Below, piece by piece: positions 7,880 through 16,354 of a stretch of 28,726 nt of DNA. The stretch is from Alphaproteobacteria bacterium (lineage in GTDB: Bacteria; Pseudomonadota; Alphaproteobacteria; Acetobacterales; Acetobacteraceae), in the NCBI GenBank assembly GCA_026225015.1, contig JAMFRY010000280.1, forward strand, positions 1 through 28,726, in the 5' to 3' direction. The number at the start of each line of letters is the position of its first letter. Position 1 is the first letter of the stretch. Below the pieces are notes generated by a model. The model was not told the DNA's origin. It saw nothing but the letters and a program-made list of their open reading frames with translations, and searched no databases. Made by a program: the position numbers and the translations under genes.

Positions 7880-8482
7880 ATGACTTGGCCCGCGCCTGTT
7901 GAACTTGCGGGCGAACATGTGCGGCTGGAAGTTTTGCGGCCTGAGCACGAAGCCGGCCTGATGGAAGCCGTGCAGGACGGACGGTTATGGGAGCTTTGGT
8001 ATACCTCCGTCCCGGCGCCCGATCGAATGGCGCTGGAGATTGCCCGGCGCCAGAAGCTGCAGGAGGAGGGCAGGATGCTGCCCTTCACTGTTTTTAATGC
8101 GCTGACTGGCGAGACCGTTGGCATGACGACCTATATGAATGTCGATGCCGTAAATCGGCGCGTCGAGATCGGTTCCACCTGGTATCGCAAGTCTGCCCAG
8201 CGGACTGGCTTCAATACCGAATGCAAGCTGCTGCTGCTCAACCATGCCTTTGAGGCGCTGAACTGCATCGCGGTGGAATTTCGCACGCATTTTTTCAACC
8301 AGCAGAGCCGCCGCGCCATCGAACGCCTGGGCGCCAAGCAGGATGGAATTTTGCGCGCGCATACTGTGACACCGGACGGGTTGTTGCGCGATACCGTGGT
8401 GTATAGCATCATCGCCGCCGAATGGCCGACCGTCCGCCATCATCTGCAATGGTTAACCGGGCGGAACCAAATCGCGTCGTGA
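7880..8482 (+). CDS. GNAT-family N-acetyltransferase (RimJ/RimL type)
   Basis: A 200-residue protein with the layout of RimJ/RimL-like GNAT acetyltransferases: an N-terminal LAGEHVRLEVLRPEH strand-helix, the central PFTVFNALTGETVGMTTY strand pair, the GSTWYRKSAQRTGFNTECK acetyl-CoA-binding region (~117-135) and the conserved FFNQQSRRAIERLGAKQDG stretch near residues 138-156 or shortly after. It would transfer an acetyl group from acetyl-CoA to an amine; the substrate cannot be read from the sequence. It follows the aldehyde dehydrogenase by 22 bases on the same strand and probably shares its transcript. The SDR gene at 8535 converges on it with only 52 bases between stops. Confidence 0.85.
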   Translation: MTWPAPVELAGEHVRLEVLRPEHEAGLMEAVQDGRLWELWYTSVPAPDRMALEIARRQKLQEEGRMLPFTVFNALTGETVGMTTYMNVDAVNRRVEIGSTWYRKSAQRTGFNTECKLLLLNHAFEALNCIAVEFRTHFFNQQSRRAIERLGAKQDGILRAHTVTPDGLLRDTVVYSIIAAEWPTVRHHLQWLTGRNQIAS

Positions 8483-8534
8483 TAGTCAAATCTCTTGCGT
8501 TGAATATACTACGCCGCGATGCGACGATCGACCT

Positions 8535-9242
8535 TCAAAAATTTTCTACCCAGGGCCGCAGCTCGACTTCCCAGGTCCAGGCACTGCGCGGCTGTTGCAG
8601 GATTTGCCAGTAGGTTTCGGCGATCGCGTCCGGATCGAGCGTGCTGTCCGGCTGGTCGGCGGGGTCGGGGCGGGTTTGGCTGCGGACCGCGCCGTCGATC
8701 ACGAAATGCGCGACGTGAATGCCTCTGGGGCTGAGTTCCCGCGCCATGCTTTGCGCCAGCCCGCGCAAGGCGAACTTGCCCATCGCGAAGGGTGCTGAAC
8801 GGGCATAGCCCTTCACGCTCGCCGAAGCGCCGGTGAAGAAGATCGCGCCGCGATCCTCCGGCCTTGCGAGCAGGCGCCGTGCGGCTTCCTGCCCGACCAG
8901 AAATCCGCCAAAGGCCGAGATGCGCAGCGCTTGTTCTACTTCCGCGGGGTCAAGCTCGATGAGCGGTCCGCGGACCCGGCCGCTGGCGTTGTACACCACG
9001 ATATCGGGCTCGCCGATACTGTGCGACACATCAGCGAATAATTGCCGCACCTGCGCTGCATCTCCGGCATCGGCCGCGAACGCCTTGCCACCGATTTCGC
9101 CCGCGAGGGCCTGAAGCTTTTCGGTGTTGCGCGAAGCGACGGCAACTTTCACGCCATGGCTTGCAAACAGGCGCGCCAGGGACGCGCTGATACCGGCGCC
9201 GGCGCCAACGATGAGAGCGGTTGCGTATTTTACGTGGCCCAA
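8535..9242 (-). CDS. Short-chain dehydrogenase/reductase family protein with Phe in place of the catalytic Tyr
   Basis: A 235-residue Rossmann-fold SDR. The NAD(P)-binding GAGAGIS loop is at residues 13-19, and YNASG (84-88) stands where NNAG normally is. The catalytic serine region is TGASAS (137-142), but the YxxxK motif reads F152-A-M-G-K156, so the proton-donating tyrosine is replaced by phenylalanine while the lysine stays. Classical alcohol/ketone redox chemistry may therefore be altered. The start is TTG at 9242, chosen because a strong GGGAGG lies eight bases upstream. It is the last gene of a minus-strand operon after a class II aldolase-like gene (66-base gap) and a DszC-like flavoprotein gene. 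Confidence 0.85.
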   Translation of the reverse strand: MGHVKYATALIVGAGAGISASLARLFASHGVKVAVASRNTEKLQALAGEIGGKAFAADAGDAAQVRQLFADVSHSIGEPDIVVYNASGRVRGPLIELDPAEVEQALRISAFGGFLVGQEAARRLLARPEDRGAIFFTGASASVKGYARSAPFAMGKFALRGLAQSMARELSPRGIHVAHFVIDGAVRSQTRPDPADQPDSTLDPDAIAETYWQILQQPRSAWTWEVELRPWVENF

Positions 9243-9308
9243 GAGACGTTCCTCCCACTTCCTATAACGGGGTTATTGGAAAAAATCATATCTGCTGACC
9301 GGGTGGCG

Positions 9309-10127
9309 TCAATCCAGCAGGTCCGGCTGTTCCCGGACGATGCGCTCGTAATAAGGCTGGAAGGCGTAACGACCGGGATCGGTATTGCGTCCGCCGCCCT
9401 GCCCGAGGGTGAAGCGCGCGACCTCTTCCGATATGGGAATCGGCTTGCCCGCCGCTTCGGCCAGCAATTGCGTGTACGCGGCGTTGTCGAAAGCAATGAA
9501 ATTCCACACCGCCGTTTCTACGGACAAACCCGCCGTGAGCAGGCCATGGTTTTTCAGAATGGCGAAATTGCTGTCGCCGATATCGGCAACCAGCTTCTGC
9601 GCCTGATCGGCTTGCAACACCACGCCGGTGAAATCCGACAAGGCCTGTTTGCCATACAGAAAAGCGGAATCCTGCGTCAGCGCGTCCAGCGGGCGGCCCA
9701 GCGCGGACCAGGCCTTGCCATAGGTGGAATGGGAATGCGCAACGCCGTTAATCTCCGGCCGGGCCTTGTGAATCGCGGAATGGATCTGGAATCCCGCCTG
9801 ATTGACCGGCCGGTTGCCGATGACGATGTCGCCGTCATGATTGACCAGCAACAGGTCCGAGACGCGGATATGGCCGAAATACTGGCCCAGCGGATTGATC
9901 CAGAAATGATCCGTCCATTCCGGATCACGAACCGTGATATGGCCGGCCGGGCCATGGTCAAACCCGTAAAGGGCGAAGAGCCGAAGGCTGGCCGCGAGGC
10001 GCTGCTTGCGGAACAGCCTGATCTCCTCGAAGCTCGGCCCGGGTTCCGGAATGATCCAGCTCGGCTGGTTGGCGGGCGCCGGCGGCGGCGCTGAACGGGT
10101 TAGGGTGGGTTGAGCCGTGGCGGACAT
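9309..10127 (-). CDS. Class II aldolase/adducin family protein
   Basis: A 272-residue protein of the class II aldolase/adducin fold (fuculose-1-phosphate aldolase relatives). Zinc ligands are visible as HSHS (His131, His133) and His194 in LKNHGLL. The GPAGHITVRDP stretch (59-69) and NPLGQYFGHIRVSDL (78-92) are typical of the proteobacterial and fungal branch annotated only as 'class II aldolase/adducin'. The N-terminal ~30 residues are Pro/Ala-rich and probably disordered. A retro-aldol or decarboxylation of a small hydroxyacid or sugar-derived acid is plausible. AAGGAG lies eight bases before the ATG. It sits between a DszC/SfnB-like gene and an SDR gene in one operon, which suggests it processes the carbon skeleton left by the flavoenzyme. 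Confidence 0.85.
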   Translation of the reverse strand: MSATAQPTLTRSAPPPAPANQPSWIIPEPGPSFEEIRLFRKQRLAASLRLFALYGFDHGPAGHITVRDPEWTDHFWINPLGQYFGHIRVSDLLLVNHDGDIVIGNRPVNQAGFQIHSAIHKARPEINGVAHSHSTYGKAWSALGRPLDALTQDSAFLYGKQALSDFTGVVLQADQAQKLVADIGDSNFAILKNHGLLTAGLSVETAVWNFIAFDNAAYTQLLAEAAGKPIPISEEVARFTLGQGGGRNTDPGRYAFQPYYERIVREQPDLLD

Positions 10128-10182
10128 TGGGAAGCTCCTTAATTTTTGGCGTTAATTGCTGGCGATTTGCAATCCGGCGGCG

Positions 10183-11379
10183 CTACGCCGCTTTGGGCTT
10201 GAACGATGCGAAGGCGAACCGCCCTGCCGCGCTAAGAATAGTATCCTCCTGCGGCGAGTGTACGCGGCCGCACAATGCGTCACGATAATGGCGCTCCGCC
10301 GGATTGCCGCGGCTTAAGCCGGGGTTGCCGGTGAGCGAGAGCACCTTCTCCGCGACTTTGATCGCGTTATTCGTGATGGTCAATTTGACGAAATTGCATT
10401 CGATTGCGGAGATGCCGCCAGGTTCGGCATAGGTGGAGCGATCCAGCAGCGCCGTATTGGTATAGAGCAGCGCGTCCAGTTCACCGATGGCTTCCTGGTA
10501 GCGCGGCAGGGTGGAGAGGGCGGCGCCGAGATTGGAGGGTTTTCTCTCCAGCGCGAATTGCACCAGCCAGTCGCGCGCGTTGTGGGCGACCGCATCGTAG
10601 AGCGCGCCGATCAGGACCGACATCCAGGTAAAGAGTTCGGGCGCGCGGTCGGCCTCCCAGGCCTTCGGCGGCCGGATATCGACGGCGTGTTCCGCCGGCG
10701 CAAAAACGTTTTCCAGGATCGCATCATGGCTGCCGGAGGCGCGCATGCCGAGTTGGTCCCAGGTTTCCTCGATCCGTACCCCATCTGCATTACCTGGAAC
10801 CAGGAACGTACCGACCAGCGGTTCGGCATCGTCGGTGCGGCCCCAGACGGCGAGCCAATTGAGCGCCGGAATGCCGGTGGAATAGAGTTTCCGGCCGGAG
10901 ATACGCCAGCCGCCCGGCACGCGCGTCGCTACCGTGTCCGGCAGGCCACCGCGCACCGGCGTACCCAGCGCTGGCTCGACCCGCAGCGCGTTGGCCAGCG
11001 CGCCGTTACGGGCGATGTCTTGCAGCACAAGGTCGCGCAAGGCCGGCGGCCAGTGCTTACTGCGGGCGGTTTGCAGGCTGAACAGCCAAGTCATGATGAG
11101 GACCAAAGCGGTCGAGGGCTCGCCGCGGGCGATGGCGGCGATCACGCGGCGCGCCTGCGGCAGGTCCAGCGGATCGCCGGCAAGGTCGCGCGCCGCCTGC
11201 CAGCCGATAATGCCATGCCGGCGCAACAGCGCGATATTCTCAAACGGGAAACTGCCGGCGCGGTCATGTTGCGCGGCGGTCTTTGCCAGTTCGGCCGTTA
11301 TTTCGGCCAGCGCCGCCGGGTCGATTTCGCGCTTCACATCGTCCGGGCTGGCCGCCGCCGAGGCGTCATAGGCATCCAT
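10183..11379 (-). CDS. Acyl-CoA dehydrogenase-fold flavoprotein of the DszC/SfnB type
   Basis: A 398-residue protein of the acyl-CoA dehydrogenase superfamily. The C-terminal motif LCGRVHSPQEDTILSAAGR resembles the DszC/SfnB group, reduced-flavin-dependent monooxygenases and relatives linked to sulfur acquisition, rather than true acyl-CoA dehydrogenases with a catalytic glutamate. Middle-domain features include GGWRISGRKLYSTGIP and WDQLGMRASGSHD. I prefer the ATG at 11379 (MDAYDAS) because GAGGA precedes it at good spacing and a promoter candidate at 11424-11451 would start transcription almost at the alternative ATG (11412). It heads the minus-strand operon and is divergent from a TonB receptor operon containing an LLM monooxygenase and a thiol dioxygenase, supporting a role in organosulfur breakdown. 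Confidence 0.85.
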   Translation of the reverse strand: MDAYDASAAASPDDVKREIDPAALAEITAELAKTAAQHDRAGSFPFENIALLRRHGIIGWQAARDLAGDPLDLPQARRVIAAIARGEPSTALVLIMTWLFSLQTARSKHWPPALRDLVLQDIARNGALANALRVEPALGTPVRGGLPDTVATRVPGGWRISGRKLYSTGIPALNWLAVWGRTDDAEPLVGTFLVPGNADGVRIEETWDQLGMRASGSHDAILENVFAPAEHAVDIRPPKAWEADRAPELFTWMSVLIGALYDAVAHNARDWLVQFALERKPSNLGAALSTLPRYQEAIGELDALLYTNTALLDRSTYAEPGGISAIECNFVKLTITNNAIKVAEKVLSLTGNPGLSRGNPAERHYRDALCGRVHSPQEDTILSAAGRFAFASFKPKAA

Positions 11380-11423
11380 CAATTTATCCTCAAAAAGCCC
11401 GCCTGGGGTCATCTTACCGAATA

Positions 11424-11451
11424 AGTCTATTTATTTACTAGTAAATGTAAA
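11424..11451 (-). promoter_or_regulatory. Candidate promoter with embedded operator for the DszC-like operon
   Basis: On the minus strand TTTACA (11446-11451) and TAGACT (11424-11429) are separated by 16 bases, a plausible sigma-70-type promoter. The 14-base perfect palindrome ATTTACTAGTAAAT (11433-11446) fills the spacer, where a repressor of MarR or TetR type would block RNA polymerase. Transcription would begin near 11417, about 37 bases before the ATG at 11379. Confidence 0.45.
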
Positions 11452-11471
11452 TACCGCCAGTCGTTCCCTGG

Positions 11472-11483
11472 CGCTTATAAGCG
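11472..11483. promoter_or_regulatory. Perfect 12-base palindrome, possible operator
   Basis: CGCTTATAAGCG is a perfect dyad in the intergenic region between the two divergent operons, 26 bases beyond the operator candidate at 11433-11446. Its binding protein is unknown. Confidence 0.3.
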
Positions 11484-11871
11484 AGCGGCAAAGCCGGCTG
11501 AATTCAAGATTTCTAATCAATGGTTGAGCTCGGCTTTAGGATCTGCGATCGCGGGCACGCCGAAAACCGGAAGATTCGGCCGTCCGAGATTTAATTTCTA
11601 ATTAGTTATTGATTTTTGCAACGTAGTTCTGTCTTCCAGCCATCGGGTAAAATATCCCGGGACCAAGCGGGTTGGTCTGCAACAGGCGTGTTGCCGCATG
11701 CTGGCAGGGATGCGCGGCGGATTGTGACCTATGAGAAAATCCGCATTGCTAGTTGGAAATATAAATTTTACACCAGCCTAATGTCTCTTCATTGCCTACG
11801 ATGTTGGTCGGGAAAAAAGCGATGCATGAAGGATCGCTCACGACGCATAGCGGGTAATCTGGGGGTTAAAA

Positions 11872-14262
11872 ATGGGACGCGTTGAGTTGACGGTATATTT
11901 CGGAGCCGGGCGGGGTTGGCTGCGCGCTGCTCTAGGTAGGCGACGTCGGGAATTGTTGCTGGCCTCGATCGCGGCCTCGGCCTTGCTGGCCGGCAATGCA
12001 TACGCGCGGAACGCGAGCACGCCGCCGGTGGCGCCTGGGATAACAAGCGGATTGAAGGACGTGGTGGTGACGGCGACCCGGCAGAGCACCAAGCTGCAAA
12101 AGACCCCGGTGGCCGTGACCGTGTTCGGCGCGAAGCAACTGGCGCAGCAAAATATCCTCACCACGCGTGACCTCGCCGGCAAAATTCCAGGCGTGGAGAC
12201 GACACGCTCCGGTATTACGCCGTTGACGCAGGTTTATTTCATTCGCGGCATCGGCAATTCCGATCCGATTTTCGATCCCAATGTCGGGCAGTATCAGGAT
12301 GATGTGTATTTGCCGCGCGCAATCAACGGGCTCGGTGACCTGACTGATCTTGAGCGCGTGGAAGTGCTGCGCGGCCCGCAGGGAACGTTGTTCGGCGCGA
12401 ACTCCGATGCCGGCGCGATCCGCTATATTTCGAAAGATCCCACCGACGAGACGCAGGCGAACATTGATATCAGCGGCGGCAATTATGCGGCGTTGAATAC
12501 GCATGCCTATATCAGCGGTGCTCTGATCCCCGGCAAGCTTGATGGCAGCATTGCCGTCGCACATGACCAGCATGACGGCTATACCTACGATCCGACCATC
12601 GGCAAGCATGTGAACGATCAGGACACCACGGAAGCGCGGGCGAAATTGCTTGCGACCATCACCCCGAACTTGACGGCGTTGCTGGAGGTGGATGGCACAA
12701 GAGATAATTCCAGTACCGGCTATTATTCGCCTGTTTACAGGATCATCGGCGGCACGCTTGCAAAGCCGATCTACGGAACAGCCAATAAGAATGACAGCTA
12801 TGCGAGCCAGGAGCCCGAAAACAATTCCTGGGACGGCGGCGTCTCATTGCGGGTAGTCTATAATATCAACCCGAAATTAACATTCAAATCGATTTCCGCA
12901 TATCGCGGTTTCGCGCAGCAACCGGTGAATTATAATAACGATGGCCAACCGCTTGTCGAATATAACGGCACGACCGCAAGTCTATCCACGCCATTTCCGC
13001 CGCTGGTTTCGATTTCGGATAATTTTATCGATTACCGTGATCAGGAACTGACGCAGGAATTCCAACTCCTCGGCAATTACGACAAATTCAACTATGTCGG
13101 CGGTCTGTATTTCCTGCATGAGAATTTTGCCAGCAACCGGATTGGCTATGTTGTCTCGCCGGCCGGCGCCGGAACCCCGGCTTTTCCGGAGGATCAGATC
13201 GCCGATACGAAAACCACCGATTATGCCGCCTATGCCCAGGCGAATTATGATTTCACCGACAAGTTGATCGGTACGATCGGCGGCCGCTACACGATTGAAA
13301 ATCGAGGCTTCCTGTTCCAGGGCGTGTACGATAATTTCCAGGGTGTTCCGCTAGTCGCCTATCTTCACCCGACGACAGCAGGTGAAGTCGCGGCCAACGC
13401 GGCCTTGGCACAAAACTTCACCAATGCGGGTGAGCCGCGCAACAAGACCTGGTATAATTTTTCACCAAAATTTGGTCTGTCCTACCAGTGGACGCCAGAT
13501 GTCTACAGCTATGCGACAATCTCCAGCGGCTTCAATGCCGGCGGCTTCAACAACCGCGCCAGCAGCCGCGCCACCGCGTTGCCTTATGATGACGAGACCG
13601 TAACCACCTACGAAGCGGGCCTGAAGACCGATTGGTTCGATCATCGCCTGCGGGTGAATCCCACGCTCTTCTGGAACCAGTACCAGAACCTGCAGCAGAC
13701 CGCGACGGTCACCAGCCCCATTACAAACGCATTGGTAACCGTCCGCACCAATGCCGGAAGCGCGCACACAAACGGTTTCGAACTGGAAACCATTGCGGAG
13801 CCGGTGGACGGTTTGGTACTGACCAATGATGTGAGTTATCTGAACACGCGCTATGATCAGTTCAGTTCGCCAGGCACAAATCTCAACACCCATTTGAGCG
13901 TTCCCATCACCGGCAACCAGTTGCCTTATTCGCCGCGCTGGCAGCTCTATTCACAAGCGGTCTATACACCGCCGCTCAACATCAGGGGTCAGGCCTCGCT
14001 GGGCGCTGATGTTTCCTATCAAACCTCTTATTTTTCCGATATCTTCAATTACGCGCAAGGCCGGATCGGAGCGCAGGCCTACACGGATGCGTTCATCAGC
14101 TATACCTTGCCGAACGGACATTGGACAGCCAGCGTGAACGGCAAAAATATCTTTAACCGGTTGCAGTTCCAGAGCTTGAGCTGGTCGGGATCAAAGAACC
14201 TACTGGAAGGCCAGGTCAGCCCACCGGCGACCGTGCTCTTCAAACTGGCCTATACGTACTGA
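11872..14262 (+). CDS. TonB-dependent outer-membrane receptor
   Basis: A 796-residue TonB-dependent receptor. A long positively charged N-region (RRRR at 23-26) and hydrophobic stretch end in AYA (~45), a signal-peptide cleavage site. The TonB box-like VVVTATR is at 64-70, the plug domain ends around the conserved VEVLRGPQGTLFG (~161-173), and the rest is a 22-strand-type barrel finishing in an aromatic residue (LAYTY). It takes up a large or scarce substrate across the outer membrane with TonB energy; ExbB, ExbD and TonB are not in the window. No Fur-like site is seen upstream, and it is followed after only two bases by metabolic genes of sulfur type, so an organosulfur substrate is more likely than a siderophore. 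GGGGG lies just before the ATG. Confidence 0.92.
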   Translation: MGRVELTVYFGAGRGWLRAALGRRRRELLLASIAASALLAGNAYARNASTPPVAPGITSGLKDVVVTATRQSTKLQKTPVAVTVFGAKQLAQQNILTTRDLAGKIPGVETTRSGITPLTQVYFIRGIGNSDPIFDPNVGQYQDDVYLPRAINGLGDLTDLERVEVLRGPQGTLFGANSDAGAIRYISKDPTDETQANIDISGGNYAALNTHAYISGALIPGKLDGSIAVAHDQHDGYTYDPTIGKHVNDQDTTEARAKLLATITPNLTALLEVDGTRDNSSTGYYSPVYRIIGGTLAKPIYGTANKNDSYASQEPENNSWDGGVSLRVVYNINPKLTFKSISAYRGFAQQPVNYNNDGQPLVEYNGTTASLSTPFPPLVSISDNFIDYRDQELTQEFQLLGNYDKFNYVGGLYFLHENFASNRIGYVVSPAGAGTPAFPEDQIADTKTTDYAAYAQANYDFTDKLIGTIGGRYTIENRGFLFQGVYDNFQGVPLVAYLHPTTAGEVAANAALAQNFTNAGEPRNKTWYNFSPKFGLSYQWTPDVYSYATISSGFNAGGFNNRASSRATALPYDDETVTTYEAGLKTDWFDHRLRVNPTLFWNQYQNLQQTATVTSPITNALVTVRTNAGSAHTNGFELETIAEPVDGLVLTNDVSYLNTRYDQFSSPGTNLNTHLSVPITGNQLPYSPRWQLYSQAVYTPPLNIRGQASLGADVSYQTSYFSDIFNYAQGRIGAQAYTDAFISYTLPNGHWTASVNGKNIFNRLQFQSLSWSGSKNLLEGQVSPPATVLFKLAYTY

Positions 14263-14264
14263 TC

Positions 14265-15236
14265 ATGTCTGAAGCCTCCCCCACTCAACTTGTCATTGCG
14301 CATCAATTGCCCCCGGTCCTTGAGCAACGCTTAAGCGCCGGCCTTCCGCCAGGTGTGTCCTGGCGGCGGCTGGCGCCGGAACGCGCCTATGAAATCCCCC
14401 TGGATGCAACGGTGCTGCTGGCCGTGCCTCCGCGCGGTGGCAATGTTGTGGTGCCGGAGGGCAAGCCGCCCGGCTGGCCCTTCAAGCTTCGCTGGATCCA
14501 GGCCGTCTCCGCCGGGGTGGATGAGTTTCCACCTTGGATCTACGATGTTGAAACAGTGACCTGCGGGCGGGGGACCAACAGCCCGCCGATTGCCGAATAT
14601 GTGCTGGCGAGCCTGCTGGCGGTTGAAAAACATCTCGATGATATCTGGATCAAGGACGCGGCCGATTGGAAGCCGCGGGAGCTTGGCACGCTGGACGGCA
14701 AAACTTTGGGGCTGGTGGGCTATGGCAGTATCGGCCAGGCGGTGGCCGCGCGGGCGGCACCGTTCGGGCTGCGGATACTTGCCACGCGCCGCTCCGCCAC
14801 GGAGGGCGCCACCGGCGAGAACGGCGTGCAATTCGTCAGCCTCGATACGCTATTGGCGGAATCCGACCATCTGGTGATCGCGGTGCCGCTGACCAGCGCG
14901 ACCTCCGGGCTGATTGGGCAGGCGGCGTTGGCTAAGGTGAAGCCAGGTGCGCATCTTGTGAACATTTCACGCGGCCGGATCGTCGATCACGCGGCATTGC
15001 TGGATGCGCTGGACCGCAATCAGGTGGGTTTTGCCACATTGGATGTCACGGAGCCTGAACCTTTGCCGGCGGGGCACAAGCTCTACACCCATCCGCGCGT
15101 GCATTTATCGCCGCATCTGTCCTGGAGCACTAGCGAGCGGGGCAAGGCATCTGCGCTGCTCTTTGCGGAAAATCTGCGGCGCTTTCTGGCGGGCGAACCC
15201 CTCTTGGGTATCGTGCGTGCCGACCTTGGATACTGA
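14265..15236 (+). CDS. D-isomer-specific 2-hydroxyacid dehydrogenase
   Basis: A 323-residue NAD(P)-dependent D-2-hydroxyacid dehydrogenase interconverting a 2-oxoacid and a D-2-hydroxyacid. The nucleotide-binding GYGSIG is at 152-157. The catalytic trio is visible: Arg236 in NISRGRIVD, Glu263 in DVTEPEPLP, and His284 in LSPHLSW. The N-terminal substrate domain has VSAGVDEFP (81-89). It starts two bases after the receptor stop, so it is cotranscribed and perhaps translationally coupled, and is followed by an LLM monooxygenase gene after 18 bases. A D-2-hydroxyacid derived from the imported compound, possibly sulfur-bearing, is the inferred substrate; glyoxylate/hydroxypyruvate reductase activity is the generic alternative. 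Confidence 0.88.
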   Translation: MSEASPTQLVIAHQLPPVLEQRLSAGLPPGVSWRRLAPERAYEIPLDATVLLAVPPRGGNVVVPEGKPPGWPFKLRWIQAVSAGVDEFPPWIYDVETVTCGRGTNSPPIAEYVLASLLAVEKHLDDIWIKDAADWKPRELGTLDGKTLGLVGYGSIGQAVAARAAPFGLRILATRRSATEGATGENGVQFVSLDTLLAESDHLVIAVPLTSATSGLIGQAALAKVKPGAHLVNISRGRIVDHAALLDALDRNQVGFATLDVTEPEPLPAGHKLYTHPRVHLSPHLSWSTSERGKASALLFAENLRRFLAGEPLLGIVRADLGY

Positions 15237-15254
15237 ATAAAAGGAGTTATAAAA

Positions 15255-16337
15255 ATGAGTGTTGAATTTATCGGCTATGTCGGCACCAATGACGCTTCGG
15301 AAATTCACCCGCCTACCGGATTCGACCGCGAATGGGTGAAAAAGGTTGCGCAGGCGCATGAGGATGGCGGGTTCGACCGCGTATTGGTAGCGCAGGGCTC
15401 CAGCAGCCCGGACAGCCAGGTGGTGACCACCTATGCCGCCGCGCATACGAACCGGGTGAAATTCCTATTGGCGCATCGGCCGGGTTTTGAAGGCCCGGCG
15501 CTGGCGGCGCGCAAGCTGGCGACCATCGACCAGTTCAGCGCCGGGCGCCTGGCCGTGCATATCATCACCGGCGGCGCGGATGCGGAAATGCGCCGCGATG
15601 GCGATTATCTCAGCAAGGATGAACGCTATCAGCGCAGCGATGAATATCTGGAAATCGTCCGCAAGGTTTGGACTTCCGGGAAACCCTTCGACCATCAAGG
15701 CAAATATTACCGCTATGAAGGCGCGTTTTCCGAGCTGAAGCCGGTGCAAAAACCGCATATTCCCATTTTCTTCGGCGGGTCCTCGGAAATCGCCATCGAG
15801 GTCGCCGGCCGGCATGCCGATGTGTACGCATTCTGGGGTGAGCCGCTGGCGGAGGCCAAGGAGACGATCCGGCGCGTGCGCGAATCGGCGGCAAAAAATG
15901 GCCGGCAAATCGGATTCAGCCTTTCGCTGCGGCCCATTCTGGCGGCGACGGAAGAGGCCGCCTGGGCGCGGGCCGAACGGATCCGCGAACGCACGATCAC
16001 CTTGCGCGAAAAAGCCGGGCTGCCGGTTTCCGGCCACGCACCGGCGAATGTCGGCTCGCAGCGCCTGCTGCAGGCCGCTGCCTTGGGCGAGCGCCTGGAT
16101 AAGCGGCTATGGACCGGGGTAGCGGCGGTAACCGGCGCCGCCGGCAATTCCACCTCCCTGGTGGGCACGCCGGAACAGGTGGCCGATGCGCTGCTGGATT
16201 ATTACGATCTCGGCATAACAAACTTCCTGATCCGCGGGTTCGATCCGCTGGAAGACGCCATTGATTACGGCACAAACCTCATTCCGCTGGTCCGCAAACT
16301 GGTCGCCAACCGGCACGTCGATCGCAAGGCCGGCTAG
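15255..16337 (+). CDS. LLM-class flavin-dependent monooxygenase, SsuD-like fold
   Basis: A 360-residue bacterial-luciferase-like monooxygenase of the alkanesulfonate monooxygenase group, expected to use FMNH2 and O2. HRPGFEGPALAARKLATIDQ (~74-93) and GRLAVHIITGG are hallmarks of SsuD-like enzymes. By eye alignment, two residues important in E. coli SsuD differ: the position of Cys54 is Ser (GSSSPD), and the Arg226-x-His228 segment reads SLR here, so its substrate is probably not a simple alkanesulfonate. AAGGAG precedes the ATG. No flavin reductase (SsuE-like) is encoded in the window, so FMNH2 must come from elsewhere. It lies between the hydroxyacid dehydrogenase gene and the thiol dioxygenase-rhodanese fusion gene in one operon. 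Confidence 0.87.
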   Translation: MSVEFIGYVGTNDASEIHPPTGFDREWVKKVAQAHEDGGFDRVLVAQGSSSPDSQVVTTYAAAHTNRVKFLLAHRPGFEGPALAARKLATIDQFSAGRLAVHIITGGADAEMRRDGDYLSKDERYQRSDEYLEIVRKVWTSGKPFDHQGKYYRYEGAFSELKPVQKPHIPIFFGGSSEIAIEVAGRHADVYAFWGEPLAEAKETIRRVRESAAKNGRQIGFSLSLRPILAATEEAAWARAERIRERTITLREKAGLPVSGHAPANVGSQRLLQAAALGERLDKRLWTGVAAVTGAAGNSTSLVGTPEQVADALLDYYDLGITNFLIRGFDPLEDAIDYGTNLIPLVRKLVANRHVDRKAG

Positions 16338-16354
16338 GAAGCGGGCGTTGAAGC

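Larger units (their letters stand above)
11380..11871. other. 492-base divergent regulatory region rich in palindromes
   Basis: No gene is evident. It separates the DszC-like operon (minus) from the TonB receptor operon (plus). Besides the promoter/operator at 11424-11451 it contains the perfect palindrome CGCTTATAAGCG (11472-11483) and a longer inverted repeat AAAGCCG...CGGCTTT (11490-11537). The part nearer the receptor is AT-rich. No regulator gene is present in the window to pair with these sites. Confidence 0.55.

Noticed and set aside
11640..11871. Fur box or standard promoter directly upstream of the TonB receptor
   Set aside because: No GATAATGAT-like or ATTCGC-like word, and no well-spaced -35/-10 pair, could be found; the AT-rich stretch alone is not enough.
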